Assembly: GCA_040007395.1 (NCBI GenBank)
Contig: JBDTVG010000011.1
Location: forward strand, 33,504-97,503
Reading direction: 5' to 3'
DNA length: 64,000 nt
Source: DATGFK01 sp040007395
GTDB lineage: Bacteria > Chloroflexota > Anaerolineae > Aggregatilineales > UBA2796
Part shown: positions 7,625 to 17,116 of the stretch, piece after piece
Numbering within the stretch: the stretch's first letter is position 1
How the letters are laid out: the number at the start of each line of letters is the position of its first letter
Program-made: the position numbers and the translations under genes
Notes under the pieces: model-generated
What the model was told of the DNA's origin: nothing
The model's input: only the letters and a program-made list of their open reading frames with translations
Database searches by the model: none

Positions 7625-7688
7625 TTGACATTCTTCTACGATGCAGTTAAAATTTCTACTCATGAGTAAAAAATTATACTTACGAGTA
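7625..7688 (+). promoter_or_regulatory. Promoter with two TetR-type operators
   Basis: TTGACA (7625-7630), a 17-base spacer and TAAAAT (7648-7653) form a good promoter. Downstream lie the perfect palindrome TACTCATGAGTA (7657-7668) and a near-palindrome TACTTACGAGTA (7677-7688), 20 bp apart, i.e. on the same DNA face. They sit over the likely transcription start and leader of the TetR gene. Confidence 0.8.
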
Positions 7689-7700
7689 AAGGAAAGCATC

Positions 7701-8348
7701 GTGAAGACCAGCTATAAGGAGAGAGAAAAGCAAAGACGCGAACAAGACATTCTGGAAACGGCGGCACAACTTTTGATCGAGCGCGGCTATGTCAACCTTA
7801 ACATGGACGATCTTGCTGAAACAGTGGGCATCTCAAAACCTACTTTATACCAGCATTTCAAGAGCAAGGACGAGCTTGTTGCACAGATAGTCATCCGAAA
7901 TTTCGCGTTAATGGAGGAGCGTATTGCCGAATCGATGCAAGGTACACCCTTGAATTGTTTGGAACTTCTGATGCGTGAAATCCTTAAGTCTCGCTACAGC
8001 GAGCTAAACCCAATGAATATGATGGATCATGAGACGGTGTGGAAGGTAATGCGTTCCCACCCAATCATTGCTGAATATCGGCAGCGGTCTAGCGCCGGGA
8101 TGCACACTCTGGTGGAAAAGGCCAAAGCCGCCGGAGAGATCGACCCAACGCTCCCCACGCCCATCATTGTCCGCTCAATGTTTAGCCTGCAAGGGGCACT
8201 CATGGAATTTGATGGTTCGGGAAAGAAGATATTGTACTCGCAAGACAATCTGGATAGTGCTATCGAGGCGGTCGTTCGCATTTTCATCAATGGTGTGAGG
8301 GCAAAACCCACCATCCAACCTGTAACAGAGTCCGAGTCAGTGGAATAA
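7701..8348 (+). CDS. TetR/AcrR family transcriptional regulator
   Basis: A 215-residue TetR-type repressor. The N-terminal helix-turn-helix has the typical form ILETAAQLLIERGYVNLNMDDLAETVGISKPTLYQHFKSKDELV at about residues 16-59; the C-terminal part is a variable ligand-binding helical domain. GTG 7701 is preferred because AAAGGAAA lies 5-12 bases upstream and the longer ORF would run back through the operators. It ends 12 bases before the ABC exporter pair, which it probably controls together with itself. Confidence 0.9.
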   Translation: MKTSYKEREKQRREQDILETAAQLLIERGYVNLNMDDLAETVGISKPTLYQHFKSKDELVAQIVIRNFALMEERIAESMQGTPLNCLELLMREILKSRYSELNPMNMMDHETVWKVMRSHPIIAEYRQRSSAGMHTLVEKAKAAGEIDPTLPTPIIVRSMFSLQGALMEFDGSGKKILYSQDNLDSAIEAVVRIFINGVRAKPTIQPVTESESVE

Positions 8349-8360
8349 GGGAGAACGATC

Positions 8361-10325
8361 TTGCAAGCTCAAGCAAGCTCACAACAGAGTGGTCGGGGTC
8401 GCCAAAAAGGCGCACCTAAACAACCCAGCAATCATGGACTCCAGCGGTCTATTGCCTATCTGGGTAAGCACAAGGGCACAACATTTATGGCCTATGGAGC
8501 GCTGCTGATCGCGACTCTAGCCCAGCTTGCTGTGCCGCAGCTTGTCCAGAACATGATCGATGCCGTGACCAAAGGCACGATTGCCAATGGCGTTTTGAGT
8601 GGCATTAGCAAACTGCCGACGATTGCACAAGGGCCGGCCTTAGATGTTGCCGCCCGTCAGTTCAATTCGACGGCTGCTCAAATCAAACTCGATCAACTCA
8701 GCGCCGAGTCACTGTTGATTAACGCCGCATTGATCATCATCATCTTCGCAGTGGTGCGCGGGCTGTTCTCGTTCGTGCAAGCCTACATGGCAGAAAAAAC
8801 TTCACAGGGTATTGCCTTCGACTTCCGCAACGAAATCTTTGCCAAGATCCAGCGTTTGTCGTTCAGCTACCACGATCAGAATCAGACGGGTCAATTGATG
8901 ATCCGCGCTACGGACGACGTAGAAAAAGTCCGACTGTTTATCGCTCAGGGACTTGTACAAGCCGCGTCAGCACTGCTGCTGCTAGTAGCAACAATGGCTA
9001 TCCTGCTGTCGAAAAACTGGAAGCTAACCGTCTCGATTCTGCCTATCTTGCCCGTGACGCTGGTGGTCTTCATGATCTTCGGTGCGGTCTTCCAACCGCT
9101 GTTCATCCGTATTCAGATCATGCTGTCTGCGCTGAACACCGTGTTGCAGGAAAGTCTGGCAGGGATCAAGGTTGTCAAGGCGTTTGCCCGTGAAGACTAC
9201 GAACAAAAGCGCTTTGAGAAAGCCGCCGATAACCTGTTGGCACGCAGTCTTGGCGCGAGTTGGCGGCTAGCGGTGCTGTTCCCAATTATCTTCGTGTTGA
9301 TCTCGGTTGGTCAGGCGATGCTGTTGTACTTCGGTGGTCGGCAGATCTTCGAGGGGACACTCGCGCTAGGCGAATATCAAGAGTTCAGCTTGTACTTGCT
9401 GTACCTGTTCATCCCGTTGAGCTTGCTGGGCTTCATCATTCCCTTGATGGCGCAGGCGGCGGCTTCGGCAGAACGTATCTTCACCATCTTGGATGCCAAG
9501 AGCGATGTCACCGACAAGGCCGATGCGGTTGAACTGCCCCAGATCGCGGGTCATGTCGAGTTCAAGAATGTCACGTTCCGCTACTTTGGCGGCAGCGAAC
9601 CCGTCCTCAAAGAAGTCAGCTTCGAGGCACAACCCGGTCAGACGATTGCTTTGCTAGGTGCAACAGGCAGCGGCAAGACAACGATCATCAATCTGATCCC
9701 GCGCTTCTACGATGCCAGCGAAGGCTCAATCCTAATCGACGGGCATGACCTGCGTGACATCACACTAGACAGCCTGCGTTCGCAGATCGGTATCGTGTTG
9801 CAAGAGACAAACCTGTTCAGCGGATCGATCCGCGACAACATCGCCTTTGGACGACCCACTGCTTCAATGGAGCATGTGATCGATGCGGCAAAGGCAGCGT
9901 CCGCTTATGACTTTATCATGAGCTTCCCACAGGGCTTTGATACGCCAGTCGGTGAACGCGGTACTACGCTTTCGGGTGGTCAGAAGCAGCGTATCGCCAT
10001 CGCCCGTGCTTTGCTGCTTGACCCACGTCTGCTGATCTTGGACGACTCGACCAGCAGCGTAGACCTCGTGACCGAAGCGCATATCCAGAAGGCGCTGGAT
10101 AACCTGATGAGAGGTCGTACCAGTTTCGTAATCGCTCAACGCATTAGCACAGTCGTGAATGCCGACCAGATCCTTGTTCTGGAAAAAGGCCAAGTCGTGG
10201 CGCATGGCAAGCACGAAGACCTGATGGAAAACAGCGCGATCTACGCCGAAATCTACAATTCGCAATTGGTTGGCGATGCTGAAGTCGAAGAGACTGAAGC
10301 CCTGCCTGCTGTACAGGAGGCTTAG
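8361..10325 (+). CDS. ABC exporter half-transporter, degenerate-site subunit
   Basis: A 654-residue ABC exporter half with an N-terminal six-helix membrane domain and a C-terminal ATPase. Walker A is GATGSGKTT (about 433-441) and the signature is LSGGQ. The residue after Walker B is Asp instead of Glu (LILDDSTS, about D562), and the switch His is Gln (AQRIST, about Q593). This is the pattern of the catalytically degenerate subunit of heterodimeric exporters such as TM287/288. TTG start with AAGGGAGA upstream. The next gene is its partner. Substrate unknown; TetR control suggests drug or lipid export. Confidence 0.92.
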   Translation: MQAQASSQQSGRGRQKGAPKQPSNHGLQRSIAYLGKHKGTTFMAYGALLIATLAQLAVPQLVQNMIDAVTKGTIANGVLSGISKLPTIAQGPALDVAARQFNSTAAQIKLDQLSAESLLINAALIIIIFAVVRGLFSFVQAYMAEKTSQGIAFDFRNEIFAKIQRLSFSYHDQNQTGQLMIRATDDVEKVRLFIAQGLVQAASALLLLVATMAILLSKNWKLTVSILPILPVTLVVFMIFGAVFQPLFIRIQIMLSALNTVLQESLAGIKVVKAFAREDYEQKRFEKAADNLLARSLGASWRLAVLFPIIFVLISVGQAMLLYFGGRQIFEGTLALGEYQEFSLYLLYLFIPLSLLGFIIPLMAQAAASAERIFTILDAKSDVTDKADAVELPQIAGHVEFKNVTFRYFGGSEPVLKEVSFEAQPGQTIALLGATGSGKTTIINLIPRFYDASEGSILIDGHDLRDITLDSLRSQIGIVLQETNLFSGSIRDNIAFGRPTASMEHVIDAAKAASAYDFIMSFPQGFDTPVGERGTTLSGGQKQRIAIARALLLDPRLLILDDSTSSVDLVTEAHIQKALDNLMRGRTSFVIAQRISTVVNADQILVLEKGQVVAHGKHEDLMENSAIYAEIYNSQLVGDAEVEETEALPAVQEA

Positions 10326-10333
10326 TAACCCTT

Positions 10334-12304
10334 ATGATGGGTGGCTTTGACGGCGGTCGCCGTCTGATGGATCGCGAAACCAGTAAGCCCAAGAGCGTTG
10401 GCTCGACTCTAGCACGCTTTGGACACTATTTTGGGCGCTACTGGTTCGCGTTGGTGTTGGTCCTAATCTTTATGGTGCTGGGCACTTGGTCGCAGGTCAC
10501 GGTTCCAGAAGTTATCGGACAGGCAGTAGACTGCTACCTGTTCCCAAGTCCATCGAGTGTGTGTACCTTCACCACTCGCGATGGCAAAGCGATTGAGGCG
10601 GATACGACTCTCAACGCATCGGCTAAATATGATGCCAAAGTCGCCGGACTGCTGACGATGGTCGGCGTACTGCTGGCGCTTGTAATCTTTGGTGCGGTGG
10701 CAGGTGGCCTAACCAACTACTCAATGTCGTGGGCAGGCCAGCACGCGCTGCGCCAAATCCGACTTGATGTGTTCGAGCATGTTCACCAACTGTCACTCGG
10801 CTATTATACCGAACACGAAGCCGGCGACATCATGAGCCGCTTCACCAACGACTCGGAAACGATCCAGCAGGTACTCAGTTTTGCGCTGGTCAACGTGTTA
10901 AGCGGTGGTCTGTTGGTCGTCTGGATCGTCCTCAAGATGTTCCAGTCCAACTGGGTCTATGCGTTGTTGAGCTTGATCCCAGTGCCGATTATGGCAATCG
11001 CCACCAGCTACTTCTCGGATCAGGCGCGTAAAGCCTTCCGCAAGAGCCGTCAGGAAATGGGCAGCGTTAACGCCGACCTACAAGAGAGTATCTCCGGCGT
11101 GCGCGAGGTTCAGGCGTTCAACCGCGAATCGGAAAGCATCGACAACTTCCGCCGCACGAATGCTGCCAACCGTGACGCGAATGTGCGGGCGGCGACCTTC
11201 ACCAGTGCGCTTACGCCTGTGCTAGAAGCGCTGGGTTATGTCGGTATCGGCTTGGTCGTGGTGGTCGGTGGCATCTCCGTGCTGCGGAACGAACCACTGC
11301 TCGGCACAACGGTAATCTCGCTGGGTCTGGTGTTTACGTTCCTGCAATATATCCAGCGCTTCAACCAGCCTATTCAGCAAATCTCCCTGCTGTGGACGAA
11401 CGTCCAGAACGCGATTGCGGGTGGCGAGCGTATCTTCGGGCTGCTGGACGAAAAAGTTGACCTGTCCAACAAACCCGATGCCATCGCCATGCCCGTCATC
11501 AAGGGCAAGGTCGAGTTCGTCGAGGCAAAGGCCGAGTACACCAAAGGCCAACCTGTGCTCAAGGGTGTCAACATTCTAGCCGAGCCGGGTCAAACCGTCG
11601 CCATTGTTGGGCCAACGGGCGCAGGCAAGACGACGATCATCAATCTGATCCCGCGCTTCTATGATGTGACTTCGGGTTCAGTCAAGATCGATGACATTGA
11701 CGTGCGCGATGTGACGACGGAAACCCTGCGTCGGCAGATCGGCCTCGTGCTGCAAGACTCGTTCCTGTTCTCGGATAGCGTGATGAACAATATTCGCTAC
11801 GGCAAGCTCGACGCAACCGACGATGAAGTCATGGCTGCCGCCAAGTTGGCATCCGCTGATACGTTCATCGAACGACTGCCACAAGGCTACCAGACGATTC
11901 TCGGTGAGCGTGGCGGTGGTCTGAGTCAGGGTCAGCGTCAGTTGATCTCTATCGCCCGCGCTGCGCTGGCTAATCCGCGCATCCTGATCCTTGACGAAGC
12001 CACCTCAAGCGTCGATACCCGTACCGAACGCTTGATCCAGAAAGCCTTCGAGAAACTGCTGGAAGGTCGGACTAGCTTCGTCATTGCTCACCGCCTCAGC
12101 ACGATCCGCAACGCCGATCAAGTGTTGATGCTCAAGGATGGCGAGATCATCGAGCGCGGGACACACAACGAACTGTTGGCGCTCAAGGGTGCGTACTACG
12201 ACCTGTATATGAGCCAGTTCCGCCGCGAAGATGACAGCGCGACTGCACCTGTTCCCACGAACGGCAGTCTGGGAAATCTGGCTGCCGCTGGCGCTGGCGA
12301 CTAA
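10334..12304 (+). CDS. ABC exporter half-transporter, canonical-site subunit
   Basis: A 656-residue partner of the preceding ABC protein. Walker A is GPTGAGKTT, Walker B ends ILDEATS (about E555) and the switch His is present (AHRLST). The signature is LSQGQ, not LSGGQ, as in the TM288/LmrD-type subunit that pairs with a degenerate half. The first extracellular loop (about residues 66-100) is long and has two Cys (DCYLFPSPSSVC), perhaps a disulfide. AGGAGG lies 13 bases upstream of ATG 10334, inside the previous gene's end; the genes are 8 bases apart. Confidence 0.92.
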   Translation: MMGGFDGGRRLMDRETSKPKSVGSTLARFGHYFGRYWFALVLVLIFMVLGTWSQVTVPEVIGQAVDCYLFPSPSSVCTFTTRDGKAIEADTTLNASAKYDAKVAGLLTMVGVLLALVIFGAVAGGLTNYSMSWAGQHALRQIRLDVFEHVHQLSLGYYTEHEAGDIMSRFTNDSETIQQVLSFALVNVLSGGLLVVWIVLKMFQSNWVYALLSLIPVPIMAIATSYFSDQARKAFRKSRQEMGSVNADLQESISGVREVQAFNRESESIDNFRRTNAANRDANVRAATFTSALTPVLEALGYVGIGLVVVVGGISVLRNEPLLGTTVISLGLVFTFLQYIQRFNQPIQQISLLWTNVQNAIAGGERIFGLLDEKVDLSNKPDAIAMPVIKGKVEFVEAKAEYTKGQPVLKGVNILAEPGQTVAIVGPTGAGKTTIINLIPRFYDVTSGSVKIDDIDVRDVTTETLRRQIGLVLQDSFLFSDSVMNNIRYGKLDATDDEVMAAAKLASADTFIERLPQGYQTILGERGGGLSQGQRQLISIARAALANPRILILDEATSSVDTRTERLIQKAFEKLLEGRTSFVIAHRLSTIRNADQVLMLKDGEIIERGTHNELLALKGAYYDLYMSQFRREDDSATAPVPTNGSLGNLAAAGAGD

Positions 12305-12345
12305 GACAGCGCGTTAGAGTCTCCTCCGGTTCTTAATGATGTCAG

Positions 12346-12403
12346 CGGACAGGGCAAGCCCTGTCCCTACTGTCTTTTGTAGGGGTCGTCACCTGCGCGG
12401 CCC
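12346..12403. repeat. REP-like palindrome pair (family A)
   Basis: GGACAGGGCAAGCCCTGTCC, CCTAC, a short spacer, GTAGGGG, then an arm reading TCGTCACCTGCGCGGCCC, which is imperfectly self-complementary. Confidence 0.8.
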
Positions 12404-12528
12404 AGTTTTTTTGTTAGATGCCTACCCTACGCTTGCCCTGCTATTCCCCACTTTTGGCGTAATGTGATTACAATGGGCTGGCCTTTAGGCACAATAATCC
12501 GAATTCGCTCACATTACCGACAAGAGCC

Positions 12529-12633
12529 ATTGACCCCACCCTAAATCCCTCCCCGAATTCAGGGAGGGACTTTACAATGTGAATTTTCTCCCTTTCCTCG
12601 CTTGCGGGGAAAGGGTCGGGGATAGGGGTCAAT
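12529..12633. repeat. MITE-like element (family B)
   Basis: Ends are inverted (ATTGACCCC and GGGGTCAAT). The core reads ACCCTAAATCCCTCCCCG on one side and CGGGGAAAGGGTCGGGGATA on the other. Sequence beyond the right end (TTTGCACTTGTAC) recurs near other copies, so the element may be longer. Confidence 0.8.
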
Positions 12634-12695
12634 GATTTTGCACTTGTACTTTATATGAGCTACCTAATTTTCCCGGCGAGCGCAAAAAGTGAAAC

Positions 12696-13997
12696 ATGAA
12701 TCTTAGGCTTCGCACGATTAAACTTCTTGCCATTTTTATGCTGATATGCTTGTTGGCGGTGCTGGGGACGCTGCCCAAAGTCAAAATGACCCATGCACAG
12801 GACGCAACCGACTCACCAACGCGCCCGCTAGCCACGATCCCGCCCACCAACACGCCCCGCGCCAAAATCACGGCAGCCCCAGCGATTACGGCTACGCCCG
12901 CCGCTACACAAACCCCTATCGCGGCGCGGCTGTGTTCGGATTGCGTGCGTATCCGGCTCAGATCGACACCGGGAACCGCCGGTGATGTGTTGGCTTTTCT
13001 CGACAGCAACGCCCAATTTATGATCATTGGGCGCACTGCCGACAATATGTGGGTAAAGATTACCCTCGCCAGCGATGCTGGCGACACAAGCGATAGTAAA
13101 TCGGGCTGGATTGCCGCCCAATATGTCAGATCGACGAACTTGCAAAAGATCGATGAGGTGGTGATCGGCGGTTTGCCTGTGCTGGATGTCGCCGTCGCAG
13201 CCCCGCCAACCGCGACATCGAGTGTCGGCGTGCCAAGCTGGATGTCTGGAGTCACCGCCCACGCCCGCCAGATCTATTTACATGGGCAAAGTCTCGGCAA
13301 CCATCCTAACGTTTTTTCGCGGGTCGGTGACAGCATCAGTTTTTCGCCGTACTTCCTGACTCCCATCGGGCAGGGCAGCTATCAACTCGGCGCATATGGA
13401 TCGCTGTCTGGCGTGATCGGATATTTTTCGCAGGGCAACGCCCGGACAGGCAATTCGTTTGCGAATCAGTCTTTGGCAGCAGGTGGCGGCTGGAATTCCA
13501 ATACGCTGTTGATTCCCGGCTATTCTGCGCCGCAGTTGTGCGGCAAAGATAGTCCGCTGGTCTGCGAATATAAGCTCGTCAAGCCTGCTGTCGCGCTGAT
13601 CATGGTTGGCACCAACGACTCCGGCAGCGGGTCAACGGATCAGTTCGCCGGAAATTTGCGGCAGATCGTGCAGACCTCGATTGATATGGGCGTGGTGCCT
13701 GTCATCAGCACCATTCCGCCCAAGCGCATCGATCAGGCGCAGACAGATCGCGTCAACGCCTTCAACGCGGTGATCCATGCCGTCGCGCAGCAGTACGATA
13801 TACCGCTGTGGGATTATTGGGCAGCCATGCAGAACGCGCCGAATATGGGCATGAGCAGCGATGGTCTGCATCCGTCCGTGCCGCCCGACAAGGCATCCTG
13901 TAATTTCACCACCGACAATTTACAGTATGGCTACACAATCCGCAATTTGACGGCATTGCAAGCGTTGGATGTGATCTGGCGGCTGGTCTTATATTAA
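12696..13997 (+). CDS. Secreted SGNH/GDSL hydrolase-like protein
   Basis: A 433-residue exported protein. An N-terminal signal segment (residues 8-27) is followed by a Thr/Pro/Ala-rich linker, an SH3-like segment (about 80-150, containing VRIRLRSTPG and SGWIAAQYVR) and a C-terminal SGNH-type hydrolase domain. The domain shows VGDSIS (block I Ser), IMVGTND (block III Asn) and SSDGLHPS (block V Asp-His). It probably cleaves an ester on an extracellular polymer or lipid. It stands alone, flanked by MITE-like repeats on both sides. Confidence 0.8.
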   Translation: MNLRLRTIKLLAIFMLICLLAVLGTLPKVKMTHAQDATDSPTRPLATIPPTNTPRAKITAAPAITATPAATQTPIAARLCSDCVRIRLRSTPGTAGDVLAFLDSNAQFMIIGRTADNMWVKITLASDAGDTSDSKSGWIAAQYVRSTNLQKIDEVVIGGLPVLDVAVAAPPTATSSVGVPSWMSGVTAHARQIYLHGQSLGNHPNVFSRVGDSISFSPYFLTPIGQGSYQLGAYGSLSGVIGYFSQGNARTGNSFANQSLAAGGGWNSNTLLIPGYSAPQLCGKDSPLVCEYKLVKPAVALIMVGTNDSGSGSTDQFAGNLRQIVQTSIDMGVVPVISTIPPKRIDQAQTDRVNAFNAVIHAVAQQYDIPLWDYWAAMQNAPNMGMSSDGLHPSVPPDKASCNFTTDNLQYGYTIRNLTALQALDVIWRLVLY

Positions 13998-14084
13998 GCG
14001 CAAGGATTTATCGAAGTTTTCTTTTGGCACATCCCGCCAGCCTCTTTTTTACGATAGAAGAGTAAGGGGATATTGGGGTAGTAA

Positions 14085-14210
14085 AGAACAAGCGTAAGAT
14101 GAATGACCCCTATCCCCAGCCCTTTCCCCGCAAGCGATGAAAGGGAGCCGCTCCGCTTGCAGGGCGAGGGATTTAGGGTGGGGTCAACTGCACTTGTAGC
14201 TAACATGAGC
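14085..14210. repeat. MITE-like element (family B), inverted
   Basis: Core GACCCC...GGGGTC in inverted orientation. Outer ends AAGAACAAGCG and TGCACTTGTAGCT are imperfect inverted repeats of the kind seen at 12650 and 39220. It lies between the convergent SGNH hydrolase and trmO genes. Confidence 0.75.
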
Positions 14211-14242
14211 CATGATATTTTGCTTTTACACCACCGAACGTG

Positions 14243-14671
14243 TTACGAGTCGGCTGATTGCGACAGCACAGGCTTAATATCGATGATGGGAGTTCCGTCA
14301 ATCGCTTCTATTGGCCCTACTCGCAGTCTAGCTCCATCAATTTCCAGCACGGTAACCCGATGCAAGCCTAGCGGATTTGGTCTATCGGGGGAGCGTGTGG
14401 CAAAGACTCCTGTTAAGGGGATAGTGATGTCCCAGCGGGGGTGTAGTTTTAGGACATCGCGCTGTGATTTATGAAACCATGTAATCACGATAAGTTCATC
14501 GCCGGGTGCAATCCCTTCAAGCCCTTCTGCCACCGCCGAATTTATATCAAGCCATGCGTCGGGTGCGCCTTCGCCGCCCTGACTGGGCGCATCTTCGCGC
14601 CGTTTGATCGGTGAATGAATTAGGCCAATGGGATGCAGTTCATAGTCAATAAAGTCGTCAATCTCTGGCAT
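14243..14671 (-). CDS. trmO: tRNA m6t6A37 methyltransferase TrmO-like
   Basis: A 142-residue TrmO (TsaA/YaeB) family protein. Members transfer a methyl group from S-adenosylmethionine to t6A37 of tRNA-Thr. Motifs are YELHPIGLIHSPIKRREDAP, ELIVITWFHKSQRD, the hallmark FATRSPDRPNPLGLHRV, and IDGTPIIDIKP near the end. GGTGGAGTC directly precedes the ATG. The protein matches a single minimal domain, without the C-terminal extension of the E. coli enzyme. Confidence 0.9.
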   Translation of the reverse strand: MPEIDDFIDYELHPIGLIHSPIKRREDAPSQGGEGAPDAWLDINSAVAEGLEGIAPGDELIVITWFHKSQRDVLKLHPRWDITIPLTGVFATRSPDRPNPLGLHRVTVLEIDGARLRVGPIEAIDGTPIIDIKPVLSQSADS

Positions 14672-15052
14672 GACTCCACCTACAATTTAACCGAGTATCT
14701 AGAGCGTGTTTGAATATTCAGTTGACCCCACCCTAAATCCCTCCCCGCAAGCAGGGAGGGACTTCAATCCGGGGCTTGCTCCCTTTCCTCGCTTGCGGGG
14801 AAAGGGCTGGGGATAGGGGTGCTTTCGCATTTTCAAAGACGCTCTATGGTTCATCAGGATAATCAAGCAATACTATAACATGAAAAAGCGGGAAGATTTT
14901 GGGCGAGGCATAATTCACTTTCTCATAGACCTCTTAAGCGACATTCGAGGTCAATGATATAATTTTGTGATGATTTGCACAGAAGATATAGGACGTTCGT
15001 ACCACACAGAGTATAATTGTGAAAGATATGAAAATTATCGGGAGAGTGTGTT
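14672..15052. other. Intergenic region upstream of ccmF
   Basis: This 381-base gap holds a complete 145-bp MITE-like element (14701-14845) and an AT-rich promoter region. Two TATAAT sequences (14958-14963, preceded by TGA as an extended -10, and 15012-15017) are candidate ccmF promoters. Confidence 0.6.
14701..14845. repeat. 145-bp MITE-like element (family B) with AGAGCG ends
   Basis: Terminal inverted repeats AGAGCGTGTTTGAA and TTCAAAGACGCTCT bound a core of ACCCTAAATCCCTCCCCGC and GCGGGGAAAGGGCTGGGGAT. A copy of exactly the same length in the opposite orientation is at 47738-47882. Confidence 0.85.
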
Positions 15053-17116
15053 GTGCTGGCTGAACTCGGCATTATATCGAGTGGACTGGCGCTTCTGTGC
15101 GCCGTGTTTGCCGTAGCCGCTTCGGCCTACGGTGCGATTAACCGCCTAGATCGCTGGGTATTGAGCGCCCGCAACGCCGCCCTGCTGACGTGGCCTTTGC
15201 TCACGATTGCCTGTCTTGCGTTGATCGCGGCCCAAGTCACAGGCGAATTTAACATCGCGTATGTATGGTCAACCACCAATTCGTCGGAGCCGTTGTTCTT
15301 CAAGATTACGGCGCTGTGGGGCGGTCAACCCGGCTCACTGATGTTCTGGGCGTGGGTGATGAGTACCTTTACAGGCGCGGCGGTACTGCTCAATTGGCGT
15401 TCGGAACGCCGCCTGATGCCGTGGGTACTCACCTTTACGATGGCGACACTGGGCTTCTTTCTGGTATTGGTCGTCTTCTACGAAAACCCCTTTGCGCGGC
15501 TGTGGGTCATCCCCGGTCAAGCCGATACGATCAAGGCTGTCTTTGCGCCAGCAGGTGCATCGCTGTTCCAACCGCCCGATGGACAAGGGTTAAATCCGCT
15601 GCTGCGGCACATTGGCATGGTTATCCATCCGCCGATGTTGTACAGCGGCTATGTGGGCATGGTTATCCCGTGGGCATTCGCGATGGCGGCATTGGCCTCT
15701 GGGCAACTCAACACCAATTGGATCACCGCGACTCGTCGGTGGGCGCTGGTGGCGTGGCTGTTTCTGGGGCTAGGGTTGATCCTCGGTGGGCGTTGGGCGT
15801 ATGATGTCCTCGGCTGGGGTGGCTACTGGGGCTGGGACCCGGTAGAAAACGCCGCGCTGCTGCCGTGGCTCACCGGAACAGCCTTCTTGCACAGTGTCAT
15901 GATTCAAGAAAAACGCGGGATGCTCAAAGTCTGGAATATGTTCCTGATCATCCTGACGTTTCTGTTAGTTATTCTTGGCACCTTTAGCACGCGCAGCGGG
16001 ATCGTGGAAAGCGTTCACAGCTTCGCCCAAAGCGCAATTGGCGTGCCGATGCTTATCTTTGTCGCGGTGATGCTGCTCGGCTGTTTGGGCTTGTGGCTGT
16101 GGCGTTGGCAGCGCGGCGATCTCGACAGCGATAACCAACTTGATGCACTGATCAGCCGTGAAAGTATGTTTGTGCTCAACAACTGGATCTTCGTCGGGAT
16201 TGCGGTAGTGGTGCTGTGGGGAACCTATTCACCCGTCTTTACCGACATTTTTTCCAACCAGAAGTTGACGCTTGGCGCTGAATATTATCGCGCAACAGTG
16301 ATCCCACTGTTTGGCGCGATGTATATCCTGATGGGCATTGCGCCGTTTGTGGCGTGGCGCAAATCATCTTTTTCGGCGTTGGGGCGGATCGTGCTCATCC
16401 CCATTGCAATGACGGCACTGACGGTCATTGTGCTCTACGCGCTTGGAACCACTGAACCGGGCGCGATATTTAGCTACGGGTTATTGGCGTTCGCTGGCTA
16501 CAGCACGCTCATTGAGTTCTACCGGGGAACACGCGCCCGCATGAGCAAAGGCGAAAACGCGCTAACGGCCTTCTGGAAGCTGTGCGGGCGCAACCGCCGC
16601 CGCTATGGGGGCTACTTTATCCATTTGGGCGTGGTCGTGATCGGCATCGGGATCATTGGCAGCACGGTTTACCAGCAGCAAACGCAGGAGACAATCAACC
16701 CCGGCGAGAAGATCACGCTTGGCAATTTGACGATGGTCTACAACAACGCTTTTCAGGCCGCCGCTGACGATGGACGGCAAATGGTGATCGCCGATGTGAG
16801 CGTGTATAAGGGTGGGCAAAAAGTGGCGGATATTCGCCCGCGCAAGGACTTCTTTGGCGCGAACGCCAGCCCGATGTCGATTGCGGGACAGTACACCACC
16901 TTGGAAAGCGACTTTTATGTCCTTCTCAGCAATTGGGAAGGAACCCGTGCCACCTTTAAGATCTATCTAAATCCGTTGATTAACCTCGTGTGGTGGGGTG
17001 GGATCATTCTGTTGATCGGTACAGCGGTGGCGGCATGGCCTGCGCCCGAACGCGAAACGGCGCTGCGGATCGCGGAGTCGGCAGCGCCGGGTGCTTTGCA
17101 ATTGGCAGGGGATTGA
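15053..17116 (+). CDS. ccmF: Cytochrome c heme lyase subunit CcmF
   Basis: A 687-residue polytopic membrane protein. CcmF takes heme from CcmE and, with CcmH, attaches it to apocytochrome c on the outer face of the membrane. The tryptophan-rich WWD-type motif GWGGYWGWDPVENA is at about residue 256, and conserved His-containing loops such as HPPMLYSGYVG (about 191) and FSTRSGIVESVHSF are present. About 14 hydrophobic segments are seen, with a C-terminal periplasmic domain before the last helix. GTG start preceded by GGGAGA. It heads the cytochrome assembly cluster; ccmABCE are not in this window. Confidence 0.93.
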   Translation: MLAELGIISSGLALLCAVFAVAASAYGAINRLDRWVLSARNAALLTWPLLTIACLALIAAQVTGEFNIAYVWSTTNSSEPLFFKITALWGGQPGSLMFWAWVMSTFTGAAVLLNWRSERRLMPWVLTFTMATLGFFLVLVVFYENPFARLWVIPGQADTIKAVFAPAGASLFQPPDGQGLNPLLRHIGMVIHPPMLYSGYVGMVIPWAFAMAALASGQLNTNWITATRRWALVAWLFLGLGLILGGRWAYDVLGWGGYWGWDPVENAALLPWLTGTAFLHSVMIQEKRGMLKVWNMFLIILTFLLVILGTFSTRSGIVESVHSFAQSAIGVPMLIFVAVMLLGCLGLWLWRWQRGDLDSDNQLDALISRESMFVLNNWIFVGIAVVVLWGTYSPVFTDIFSNQKLTLGAEYYRATVIPLFGAMYILMGIAPFVAWRKSSFSALGRIVLIPIAMTALTVIVLYALGTTEPGAIFSYGLLAFAGYSTLIEFYRGTRARMSKGENALTAFWKLCGRNRRRYGGYFIHLGVVVIGIGIIGSTVYQQQTQETINPGEKITLGNLTMVYNNAFQAAADDGRQMVIADVSVYKGGQKVADIRPRKDFFGANASPMSIAGQYTTLESDFYVLLSNWEGTRATFKIYLNPLINLVWWGGIILLIGTAVAAWPAPERETALRIAESAAPGALQLAGD

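Larger units (their letters stand above)
12305..12695. other. Intergenic region with two repeats
   Basis: This 391-base gap holds a family A palindrome pair (12346-12403) and a family B MITE-like element (12529-12633). Nothing else was recognised. Confidence 0.7.
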
